Part shown: in pieces, positions 1 through 7,234 of the stretch | Layout: every line of letters starts with the position of its first letter | Position numbering within the stretch: position 1 is the first letter of the stretch | Assembly (NCBI GenBank): GCA_965249175.1 | Contig: OZ252227.1 | Span: 2,604,001 to 2,668,000 of the forward strand | From: CAZYFH01 sp965249175 | GTDB taxonomy: Bacteria; Acidobacteriota; Vicinamibacteria; Vicinamibacterales; UBA8438 | Reading direction: 5' to 3' | DNA: 64,000 nt | Made by a program: the position numbers and the translations under genes | The notes under the pieces: generated by a model | What the model saw: only the letters and a program-made list of their open reading frames with translations | What the model was told of the DNA's origin: nothing | Database searches by the model: none

Positions 1-790
1 CCCGTCGCAGCAGCAGCCCCGCGGCGTCGTAGTCGAGGCCCGTCACGGTGGTGATGATGCGACGCGCGCGATCGCGTGCCTTGTCCGAACCCGTCTTCAC
101 ATCGACCATGAGATTGCCGTAGGTCTTGCCGATGTGGACCATCGCGATGGTCGTCAGCATGTTGAGCACCATCTTCGTCGCGGTGCCGGCTTTGAGACGG
201 GTCGACCCGGCGATGACTTCCGGTCCGACGGCTGGCGCGATCACGACATCCACGAACGTCTGGAGCTCGGTGCCCGGCCAGCAGGTGACAAAGACGATCT
301 TGACGCCGGCACGACGCGCGCGCGTCAATGCACCGCGCACGAACTGGGTCATCCCGCTCGCGGAGACACCTATGAGCACGTCCTTCCTGCTGGGGCGAAG
401 TCTGGCGACCGCCCGGCCGCCTTCGTCATAATTGTCTTCGGCGCCGTCTTTCGGATGAAAGAACGCCGAGCGACCGCCCGCCATGATGGCCTGCACCAGG
501 CGCGCGGGCGTGCTGAACGTCGGGACCATTTCCGCGGCCTCGAGCACGCCGAGTCGACCGCTGGTGCCCGCACCGACGAAGATGACACGGCCTCCGCGAC
601 GCAGCGCCGCGGTCAGCAGCTCGGCGCCCGTCGCGATCGTGGCTTTCTCGTGCTGGACCGCGGTCAGGACCTTGCGGTCCTCGCTGAGCATGAGCCGGAT
701 GAGGTCGTCGGTGGACGCCCGGTCCATGGTGAGTGTGTTGGGATTGATCGCCTCGGTCGGCAGGTCCTTCCATTTCGATGATGTCGGCAT
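1..790 (-). CDS. murQ: N-acetylmuramic acid 6-phosphate etherase MurQ, C-terminus cut by window edge
   Basis: MurQ cleaves the lactyl ether of MurNAc-6-phosphate to give GlcNAc-6-phosphate during cytoplasmic cell-wall recycling. Reading the minus strand from ATG at 790 gives MPTSSKWKDLPTEAINPNTL, the family's N-terminal 'LxTE..NP.T' signature. It is followed by an ST-D-L-LML-ED segment and the SIS-domain phosphosugar motif VIFVGAGTSGRLG (about residues 60-72). Further on are the GVSASGMTQFVRGAL and GSTRLKAGTATKMVLNM blocks typical of the family. About 263 codons are present; family members are near 300, so roughly 35-40 residues lie beyond base 1. The start was chosen because the conserved N-terminus begins directly after it. 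It is divergent from the threonine operon. Motifs are continuous with no frameshift. Confidence 0.93.
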   Translation of the reverse strand, partial: MPTSSKWKDLPTEAINPNTLTMDRASTDDLIRLMLSEDRKVLTAVQHEKATIATGAELLTAALRRGGRVIFVGAGTSGRLGVLEAAEMVPTFSTPARLVQAIMAGGRSAFFHPKDGAEDNYDEGGRAVARLRPSRKDVLIGVSASGMTQFVRGALTRARRAGVKIVFVTCWPGTELQTFVDVVIAPAVGPEVIAGSTRLKAGTATKMVLNMLTTIAMVHIGKTYGNLMVDVKTGSDKARDRARRIITTVTGLDYDAAGLLLRR

Positions 791-837
791 CCGACCTGGT
801 CTGCTGCGGGCGCTCCGGACCGTGGCCGCGCGCCTGT

Positions 838-867
838 TTGACTTGCCTCAAACGGACAAGGTATAAC
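838..867 (+). promoter_or_regulatory. Sigma70-like promoter of the threonine operon
   Basis: TTGACT (838-843) and TATAAC (862-867) are separated by 18 bp and read toward hom. Transcription would start near 874, about 24 nt before the leader-peptide ATG at 898. The box positions fit the attenuator architecture downstream, which strengthens the call. Confidence 0.7.
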
Positions 868-897
868 TGTCGATTATTCTAGAGCCTACGGGCCCAC

Positions 898-993
898 ATG
901 CGCAGCATCAGTCTCGTAACCACTCGTTGCTCGACCATGACGTTGACGCCGACGTCGACCCGTCCGACCCGGTCTCGGGCCGGTGCTGGATGA
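898..993 (+). CDS. Threonine-rich leader peptide (ThrL-like)
   Basis: A 31-codon reading frame from ATG 898 to TGA 991-993 encodes a peptide with 8 Thr residues (positions 8, 9, 13, 15, 17, 19, 21, 24). It begins MRSISLVTT and ends RAGAG. The enterobacterial ThrL leader also starts with M-x-x-I-S, is Thr-rich and ends in G-A-G; whether this is homology or convergence is unknown. A shorter start at ATG 937 would give 18 residues with 5 Thr. No strong Shine-Dalgarno is visible. The stop codon lies inside the antiterminator segment (988-995), as expected if a ribosome finishing the peptide hides that segment. Likely role: threonine-sensing cis regulator of hom-thrC-lysC-asd. Confidence 0.72.
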   Translation: MRSISLVTTRCSTMTLTPTSTRPTRSRAGAG

Positions 994-1034
994 TGTAGCC
1001 GTCGCGAATCAGTGATTCTCACGGGCCATCATCC
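964..1034 (+). promoter_or_regulatory. Pause hairpin and antiterminator of the thr attenuator
   Basis: A pause-type hairpin can form between 964-971 and 976-983 (7 of 8 pairs, 4-nt loop). GGATGATG at 988-995 is identical to the start of the terminator's 3' arm and can pair perfectly with CATCATCC at 1027-1034. A further three pairs (998-1000 with 1024-1026) follow after a 2-nt bulge. This pairing uses up the 5' arm of the terminator, so the two structures exclude each other. A ribosome stalled on the Thr codons (919-969) would leave 988-995 free; one at the stop codon would cover it. Confidence 0.7.
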
Positions 1035-1060
1035 ATCGCCGGATGATGGCCCTTTTCTTT
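1023..1060 (+). terminator. Intrinsic terminator (attenuator) before hom
   Basis: A perfect 12-bp stem (1023-1034 with 1041-1052), a 6-nt loop and a downstream T-rich tract TTTTCTTT (1053-1060) form a textbook rho-independent terminator. It ends only 7 nt before the hom start codon. Its place between promoter and first structural gene marks it as an attenuator rather than an end-of-operon terminator. Confidence 0.85.
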
Positions 1061-1067
1061 AGGTGTC

Positions 1068-2354
1068 ATGGAGTCAGTGGAGTCAGTGCTCAAGATCGCG
1101 CTCGTGGGCTTTGGGACGGTGGGGCAGTCCGTCGCGCGCATTCTGTGCGCGGGCACGCATCCGCGGCTGCGGCTCACCCATATCGCGAACCGCAACGTCG
1201 AACGCAAGAAGGCCGACTGGGTGCCGGCGGACGTCATCTGGACGGACCAGGTCAGTCATGTGGTCGCGTCCGAGGCCGACGTGGTCATCGAGGTGATCGG
1301 CGGCGTCGACCCGGCAGCGGACTGGATTCAGCAGTTTCTCCGCGCCGGGAAATCAGTCGTGACGGCGAATAAGCAGGTCATTGCCCTGCATGGTGCCGAG
1401 CTCATGGCGCTGGCTCGGGAACAACGGTGCCATGTGCTCTTCGAAGCGGCTGTTGCGGGGGGGGTGCCCGTCGTGCGGGGCGTGCGCGAGGGCCTTGCCG
1501 GCGACCAGCTGTGCCGGGTGCATGGTGTCTTGAACGGCACCTGCAACTACATCTTGACCCGCATGGAGACGGCCCAGGTGTCGTTCGCCGAGGCTCTGAC
1601 CGAAGCGCAATCGCTCGGGTACGCCGAAGCTGATCCGACAGCGGACGTCGACGGCGCCGACGCGCAGGCCAAGCTCGCTATCCTGTCGATGGTGGGACTT
1701 CGTCGTCAGATCGAGGCCACGACGATTCCGCTCGCGTCGATCCGCCCAATTGAGCCGATTGACTTCGTGTATGCGCGCCGGCTGGAGTGCACGATCCGGC
1801 AGGTGGCGCGCGCGGAGCTCGTGAGCGGCGACCGCCGGGTGCTGGCGTCGGTGATGCCGGCACTCGTCCCGTTGGCCTCCACGCTGGCCCGTATCGAAGG
1901 GAACCAGAACGTCGTCGTCGTCGAAGGTGCTTTCGGTGGCGAAACGGCGTTCTCCGGTTACGGGGCCGGTGGCGACCCGACGGCCGTGGCGGTGGTCTCA
2001 GACCTCGAATCGATCGCGCGTGGTCATGAAGACGCGGCCGCGGACTGGCGGATCGACCGCGCGGAGCGTGTCGAGCGCGAGTTCATGGCGCCGCATTACG
2101 CCCGATTCATCGTCGCCGATCGGCCCGGTATCATCGCCGCGCTGGCGGATGTCTTCTCGCGACATGGGGTCAACGTCGATGCAGTGCTGCAGGAACCGGG
2201 GTGGTCGAAGGCCGAGCTGCCGTTCGTCGTGACACTGGAGTCGTGCAGTTCGACGGCCGTCAATGCCGCACTGGTCGAGATCGAGGCGTTGGACTTTCAC
2301 GCGCAACGGCCCGTGTGCCTGCCGATTCTCGCGCGAGGACAGCGTCGGTCATGA
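1068..2354 (+). CDS. hom: Homoserine dehydrogenase with C-terminal ACT domain
   Basis: Reduces aspartate semialdehyde to homoserine with NAD(P)H, the branch point to threonine and methionine. The 428 residues begin with the Rossmann motif KIALVGFGTVGQSVARIL. The family signature NGTCNYIL and the YAEADPTADVDGADAQAK block (about residue 185) follow. A C-terminal ACT domain (about 340-420, HYARFIVADRPGIIAALADV) is the usual site of threonine feedback inhibition. ATG 1068 follows AGG at 1061-1063; GTG 1077 and 1086 are possible alternatives because the start lies in a short tandem repeat. It is the first gene of a translationally coupled operon: the thrC ATG (2351) overlaps its stop. Expression is likely governed by the leader attenuator. 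Confidence 0.95.
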   Translation: MESVESVLKIALVGFGTVGQSVARILCAGTHPRLRLTHIANRNVERKKADWVPADVIWTDQVSHVVASEADVVIEVIGGVDPAADWIQQFLRAGKSVVTANKQVIALHGAELMALAREQRCHVLFEAAVAGGVPVVRGVREGLAGDQLCRVHGVLNGTCNYILTRMETAQVSFAEALTEAQSLGYAEADPTADVDGADAQAKLAILSMVGLRRQIEATTIPLASIRPIEPIDFVYARRLECTIRQVARAELVSGDRRVLASVMPALVPLASTLARIEGNQNVVVVEGAFGGETAFSGYGAGGDPTAVAVVSDLESIARGHEDAAADWRIDRAERVEREFMAPHYARFIVADRPGIIAALADVFSRHGVNVDAVLQEPGWSKAELPFVVTLESCSSTAVNAALVEIEALDFHAQRPVCLPILARGQRRS

Positions 2355-3610
2355 GCTTCGTCACCGGTCTCCAGTGTTCGTTGTGCCGGACCCCGTTTCC
2401 TCCCGAGGCGCTCTACGTCTGCGATCAGTGTCTCGGGCCGCTCGAGGTGACCTACGATCGCGACGCCATCCGCCGAGTGCTCACGCGAGAGGTCATCGCA
2501 TCTCGGCCGCCCAATTTGTGGCGGTATCGGGAGTTGCTTCCGATCGACGGCGACCCGCGCACCGGACTCCAGTCGGGGTTCACGCCGCTCGTGCGCGCGC
2601 ATCGGCTGGCGGCTGAGCTCGGCATGCGTGAGCTGTGGATCAAGGACGATTCCGTGAATCACCCGACGCTGTCCTACAAGGATCGAGTGGTGCCCGTGGC
2701 GGCCACACGAGCGGTCGAGCTCGGGTTCACGGTGTTTGGCTGTGCGTCGACGGGGAATCTCGCGAACAGCGTTGCCGCGCATGCCGCGCGCCTCGGGCTG
2801 GCCTGTTACGTCTTCATTCCCGACACCCTCGAGCGGGGCAAGATCCTGGGATCCGCGATCGCCGGACCGCACGTCGTGGCGATCGACGGGACCTACGACG
2901 ACGTCAATCGGCTGTGTACGCAGGTGGGGGAACGATATGGCTGGGGGTTTGCCAACATCAACCTCCGAAGCTACTACGCCGAAGGCGCGAAGACCCTCGG
3001 ATTCGAGATCGTCGAGCAGCTCGGCTGGCGGTTTCCACGCCACGTCGTCTCGCCGGTGGCCGGCGGAACGTTGTTGCCGCGGATCGGGAACGGATGTCGG
3101 GAGCTGCGGGACGCGGATCTGGTGGAAGGGGATCTGCCGCGGATTCACGCGGCTCAAGCGGCAGGGTGCGCGCCGGTGATTCGCGCCCTCGAGTCGGGAG
3201 CCGAGTATCCCGAACCGGTCAAACCGGACACCATTGCCAAGTCGATCGCGATCGGAAACCCGGCGGACGGGTTCCACGTGCTGCGCACCGTGCGCGACAC
3301 CGGGGGGTCGGGCGCGAGTGCCACCGATGACGAAATCATCGATGCGATCGGCTTGCTGGCGCGGACGGAGGGTATCTTCACGGAACCCGCCGGCGGCACG
3401 ACCCTCGCCGTGACCATTAAATTGGTCACGGAAGGCGTCATCGAGAAAGACGAATCAACGGTGATGTGCATCACCGGGAACGGATACAAGACCCCCGAGG
3501 TGGTGGCCGCGACAGTGCGGGAGCCGACACGGCTCGCCCGATCACTGCGCGACGTCGAGGACTTCGTTGCCGAGCAGGACGCGCGGCACCGGCGTGAGGG
3601 GCGGCAGTGA
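2351..3610 (+). CDS. thrC: Threonine synthase
   Basis: PLP enzyme that converts O-phosphohomoserine to threonine. The 419-residue protein starts at ATG 2351, overlapping the hom stop by 4 nt. An open frame extends upstream, but it is out of context and inside hom. The N-terminus carries a zinc-ribbon-like pair of CxxC motifs (QCSLC and VCDQC), as in longer threonine synthases. The PLP lysine is in HPTLSYKDRVV (about residue 109), and the phosphate-binding and substrate loops follow (CASTGNLANSVAAHAARLGL). C-terminal TEGIFTEPAGGTT and MCITGNGYKTP are family blocks. It overlaps the next gene by GTGA. Confidence 0.94.
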   Translation: MSFVTGLQCSLCRTPFPPEALYVCDQCLGPLEVTYDRDAIRRVLTREVIASRPPNLWRYRELLPIDGDPRTGLQSGFTPLVRAHRLAAELGMRELWIKDDSVNHPTLSYKDRVVPVAATRAVELGFTVFGCASTGNLANSVAAHAARLGLACYVFIPDTLERGKILGSAIAGPHVVAIDGTYDDVNRLCTQVGERYGWGFANINLRSYYAEGAKTLGFEIVEQLGWRFPRHVVSPVAGGTLLPRIGNGCRELRDADLVEGDLPRIHAAQAAGCAPVIRALESGAEYPEPVKPDTIAKSIAIGNPADGFHVLRTVRDTGGSGASATDDEIIDAIGLLARTEGIFTEPAGGTTLAVTIKLVTEGVIEKDESTVMCITGNGYKTPEVVAATVREPTRLARSLRDVEDFVAEQDARHRREGRQ

Positions 3611-4872
3611 CCCATCCGGAGCTCGGCGTCATTGTCGAGGCGGAGGGGCACTTGATCGACTCGCAGTTGCTCAACGCCATCTTCGACAAGGTCATCGAGC
3701 GCCGCGCGACGTTCGAAGTGCTCGAGTTCGCGATCGGTCGGACGAACGACGAGTTCTCGCGGCTCACACTCCGAGTGACCGCCCCGGATCGCCCCCGCCT
3801 GGTCCAGTTGCTCGAAGAGCTGATGCCGCTTGGCTGCCACCCGGCGCCGGAGCGCGAGGTCGTGCTGAAGGCAGCGGACGTGGACGGATGCGTGCCGGAC
3901 GATTTCTACGCCACAACCAACCATCGAACCCACGTGCGTCATGGAGGGGCGTGGATCGAGGTCGGAGATCAGCGGATGGACGCCGTCATCGTCGTGACCC
4001 CGACCGGCGCAGCCTGCTGCAAGCTGCGAGACGTGCAGGCGGGCGACGCGGTCGTGTGCGGCGTCGATGGCATCCGCGTGGCGCCCGCGTTTCGCGAACG
4101 CGATCGGCTCGGCTTTGCGTTCATGACCAACGACGTGTCGACCGAGCGACGTGTCGAAGTCACGGTCACCAAGATTCTGGCGATGATGCGGGAGGTGAAG
4201 GCGGCCGGCGGCCGCATCGCGTTCGTGGCCGGCCCGGTCGTCGTTCACAGCGGAGGTGGCGCTTACTTCACCGAGCTCATCCAGCACGGGTTCGTAGATG
4301 TGCTGCTGGCGGGGAACGCCCTTGCCGTACACGACGTCGAGCACGCGATGTTCGGGACGTCGCTGGGCATCGACCTCGACGCCGGTGTCGCCGTCGAGGG
4401 GGGGCATAAGAACCACATGCGGGCGATCAACGCGATCAACCGTGCCGGCGGTCTGCGCCCTGCGGTCGCGACCGGCGTCCTACGGTCGGGGATCATGCAC
4501 GAGGCGATCACGCGCAAGGTCGACTACGTGCTCGCCGGGAGCATTCGTGACGACGGGCCGTTACTGGACACGATCATGGACCTTGTCGACGCTCAGGACA
4601 GATACGCGGCGGCGCTCCGCGACGTCACCATGGTCGTCATGCTGTCGACGATGCTCCATAGCATCGGCGTCGGCAACATGCTGCCGTCCTGGGTCCGGGT
4701 CGTGTGCGTGGACATCAACCCCGCGGTCGTGACGAAACTGTCCGATCGGGGTTCGTCTCAAACAGTTGGCGTCGTGACCGACGTCGGTCTGTTCCTACAC
4801 CAGCTGAGCGTGCAGCTGCGTGATCCGGCCCGGGTCGCGGCCCCCGCGACACTCGAGGGGACACACGGATGA
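3607..4872 (+). CDS. LOR/SDH-domain protein of the TIGR00300 / archaeal-type ornithine cyclodeaminase family
   Basis: The 421 residues match the family that includes archaeal ornithine cyclodeaminase and the C-terminal part of cyanobacterial ArgZ/AgrE. These enzymes are NAD-dependent and unrelated to the mu-crystallin-type bacterial cyclodeaminase. The N-terminal third (LIDSQLLNAIFDKVIERRAT onward) is the LOR/SDH regulatory-type domain. The C-terminal half has GRIAFVAGPVVVHSGGGAYF, DVLLAGNALAVHDVEHAMFG and VEGGHKNHMRAINAINRAGG. The GTG start at 3607 overlaps the thrC stop, and its own stop overlaps the lysC ATG, so it is firmly inside the threonine operon. Known family activity is ornithine to proline plus ammonia. 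Why it sits here is unclear; a different amino-acid substrate is possible. Confidence 0.8.
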   Translation: MTHPELGVIVEAEGHLIDSQLLNAIFDKVIERRATFEVLEFAIGRTNDEFSRLTLRVTAPDRPRLVQLLEELMPLGCHPAPEREVVLKAADVDGCVPDDFYATTNHRTHVRHGGAWIEVGDQRMDAVIVVTPTGAACCKLRDVQAGDAVVCGVDGIRVAPAFRERDRLGFAFMTNDVSTERRVEVTVTKILAMMREVKAAGGRIAFVAGPVVVHSGGGAYFTELIQHGFVDVLLAGNALAVHDVEHAMFGTSLGIDLDAGVAVEGGHKNHMRAINAINRAGGLRPAVATGVLRSGIMHEAITRKVDYVLAGSIRDDGPLLDTIMDLVDAQDRYAAALRDVTMVVMLSTMLHSIGVGNMLPSWVRVVCVDINPAVVTKLSDRGSSQTVGVVTDVGLFLHQLSVQLRDPARVAAPATLEGTHG

Positions 4873-6131
4873 GTGCGGCCGTGGGCGAACCGATTGTCGT
4901 GCAGAAGTACGGTGGCACGTCCGTCGCGACTGCGGATCGGATTTGCGCGATTGCAGACCGCATCGCGCGATGCGTGCCGGACCATCCACGTCTCGTGGTC
5001 GTGCTGTCCGCGATGGGGAAGACCACCGATGGCCTCGTGGCCCTCGCTCACGAGGTGGCGCGCCAGCCACAGGGACGGGAAATGGACCTCCTGCTGTCAA
5101 CGGGTGAACAGGTGTCCGTGTCGTTGCTCGGGTTGGCCCTTCAGGACAAGGGGATGGCTGCGGTCTCGTTGACCGCTCCACAGTGCGGGATCCGGACGGA
5201 CAGCGCCTTCAGTATCGCGCGGATCGAGTCCATCGACACGCGGCGTATTCTGGGCGAGCTCGACGAGGGTCGCGTCGTGATCATCGCCGGGTTCCAGGGT
5301 GTGACCCACGATCACGAGGTGACGACGCTCGGGCGCGGTGGGAGCGACATCACGGCCGCCGCGGTGGCGGCGGCGCTCGACGCGCGCGTGTGCGAGATCT
5401 GTACGGATGTCGACGGCGTGATGTCCGCCGACCCGAGCACAGTCCCGCATGCCACGCGGTGGCGCGCCATCAGCTACGAAGAGGCCGTGGAGATGGCCTC
5501 GAGCGGCGCGAAGGTGCTGCACCCACGTGCGGCCGAGGTCTGCATGGCGTACGGCATTCCCATTCATGTGCGCTCGAGCTTCCACATGGATGAGGGGACG
5601 TGGATTCGCGGAGGCGACGACATGGTGATGGAACAAGCGGCCGTGGTTGGTGTGAGCAGCGACAAGCAGATCGCCAAGGTCACCCTGCTGGAGGTGCCGG
5701 ACAGACCCGGGATGGCCGCCCGGGTATTTCAGGACCTCGCGGCTGGCGGGATCAGCGTGCGCCTCATCATCCAGAGCGCAAGCTCCGAAGGTCGAGGGCG
5801 AATCACGTTCGTGCTCGATGCCGAGTACGCCGATGGCGCGGCCACCCTGATCGACCACTGGAAGGCCGAAGGCGTCGCGAGTGCGGGGACCGTCGAGCGC
5901 GACGTGGCGAAGATCTCGATTGTCGGTTCGCGCCTCGCGTCGACACCTGGGCTGGCCGCGCGGATGTTCGCCGTCCTGGCGCGTGAGGGCATCAATATCG
6001 ACTGCATCAGCTCGTCCGAAATGAAGGTCGCGTGTGTCATCGCCTCGGCCCAGGTCGACCAGGCCGTGCGCGCTGTCCACGACGAATTCTTTCCGCAGGC
6101 GGACCCGGTGGGGTCCGGGTCGACGGGGTAG
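4869..6131 (+). CDS. lysC: Aspartate kinase with tandem ACT domains
   Basis: Phosphorylates aspartate, the first step to lysine, threonine and methionine. The 420 residues begin IVVQKYGGTSVATADRI, the kinase K-Y-G-G-T-S signature. TLGRGGSDITAAAVAAALDA and CEICTDVDGVMSADP follow (about residues 155-195). Two ACT domains occupy the C-terminus (KVTLLEVPDRPGMAARVF and KISIVGSRLASTPGLAARMF), the expected site of feedback control. The length fits the monofunctional single-chain class. ATG 4869 overlaps the preceding stop, and asd follows 6 bp after its stop. Confidence 0.95.
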   Translation: MSAAVGEPIVVQKYGGTSVATADRICAIADRIARCVPDHPRLVVVLSAMGKTTDGLVALAHEVARQPQGREMDLLLSTGEQVSVSLLGLALQDKGMAAVSLTAPQCGIRTDSAFSIARIESIDTRRILGELDEGRVVIIAGFQGVTHDHEVTTLGRGGSDITAAAVAAALDARVCEICTDVDGVMSADPSTVPHATRWRAISYEEAVEMASSGAKVLHPRAAEVCMAYGIPIHVRSSFHMDEGTWIRGGDDMVMEQAAVVGVSSDKQIAKVTLLEVPDRPGMAARVFQDLAAGGISVRLIIQSASSEGRGRITFVLDAEYADGAATLIDHWKAEGVASAGTVERDVAKISIVGSRLASTPGLAARMFAVLAREGINIDCISSSEMKVACVIASAQVDQAVRAVHDEFFPQADPVGSGSTG

Positions 6132-6137
6132 GGAGCA

Positions 6138-7184
6138 ATGGACGGTCGACTCGACGTCGGGATCCTCGGCGCGACCGGTACGATCGGTCAGGAGTTCATC
6201 GCCGAGCTCGCGGCGCATCCCTGGTTCAACGTGGCGTGGCTGGCTGCCAGTGAGCGATCCGCGGGTCGGCGTTACGGCGACGCGACCGAGTGGCGGCTCC
6301 CGTCGGTGTTGCCCGCGTCGGTGGCCGACATGGTCGTGCACCCGTGCGAGCCGGCCGGCGCACCGAGCCTGGTGTTCTCGGGACTCGATGCGTCGGTGGC
6401 TGGCGATGTCGAGACCGCCTTCGCGTCGGCCGGTCACACGGTGGTGAGCAACGCGCGCAACCATCGCATGGCGGGGGACGTGCCGCTCCTGGTGCCCGAG
6501 ATCAACCCCGACCACCTGCAGTTGCTCGCACGGCAGCGACGCGTTCGGGGATGGTCGGGTCGGATCGTCACGAACGCCAATTGCTCGACGATTGTGCTCA
6601 CGATGGCGCTGGCGCCGCTGTGTCGGTTCGGCTTGCGGTCGGCCACGGTGTCGACGCTGCAGGCGGTCTCGGGCGCCGGGTATCCGGGCGAGGCCTCGCT
6701 GGATATTCTGGGCAACGTCATCCCGTTCATTGCGGGCGAAGAAGAGAAGATGGAGTCCGAGACCCAGAAGATCCTCGGGTGTTTCGAGGACGATGCCGTG
6801 ACGCCGCACGCGGTCACGATCAGCGCGCAGACCACGCGAGTGCCGGTGGTCCATGGTCACACCGAGCTGGTGTCGGTCGCGCTGGAGACCCAGCCGTCGA
6901 TCGACGACGTGAGGGAGGCGTTCCGCGGTTTCGCCGGGCGTCCGCAGGCCGAGCGCCTCCCGAGCGCTCCGCCGCACCCGGTGCTCTATCTCGCGGAGCC
7001 CGCACGGCCGCAGCCGCGGCTCGATGTCGATCGGGACGGGGGGATGACCGTGTCTGTCGGGCGCCTGCGTCCGTGTCCGGTGCTCGACTATAAATTCGTC
7101 GTGCTCGGACACAACACCGTGCGCGGCGCCGCCGGTGCGGCTTTGCTGAACGCCGAGCTGATGCGGGTGGATGGGCTCATGTAG
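6138..7184 (+). CDS. asd: Aspartate-semialdehyde dehydrogenase, archaeal/fungal type
   Basis: Reduces aspartyl phosphate to aspartate semialdehyde with NADPH. GILGATGTIGQEFIAELAAH is the N-terminal dinucleotide site and NANCSTIVL (about residue 151) carries the catalytic cysteine. GYPGEASLDILGNVIPFIAG followed by GEEEKMESET is characteristic of the archaeal/fungal ASADH class rather than the common bacterial one. The length of 348 residues fits that class. GGGAG lies 5 bp before ATG 6138. It is the last gene of the operon. No intrinsic terminator was found in the 50 bp before the convergent amidohydrolase. Confidence 0.93.
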   Translation: MDGRLDVGILGATGTIGQEFIAELAAHPWFNVAWLAASERSAGRRYGDATEWRLPSVLPASVADMVVHPCEPAGAPSLVFSGLDASVAGDVETAFASAGHTVVSNARNHRMAGDVPLLVPEINPDHLQLLARQRRVRGWSGRIVTNANCSTIVLTMALAPLCRFGLRSATVSTLQAVSGAGYPGEASLDILGNVIPFIAGEEEKMESETQKILGCFEDDAVTPHAVTISAQTTRVPVVHGHTELVSVALETQPSIDDVREAFRGFAGRPQAERLPSAPPHPVLYLAEPARPQPRLDVDRDGGMTVSVGRLRPCPVLDYKFVVLGHNTVRGAAGAALLNAELMRVDGLM

Positions 7185-7234
7185 CCAAGGCGCCTCAGCG
7201 TCCAGAGTTGGCAACCTTATTTCGATCAGGGTCC

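Noticed and set aside
7185..7234. CCAAGGCGCC resembling the start of repeat B after asd
   Set aside because: The match is only about 9-10 bases and no further B sequence follows.
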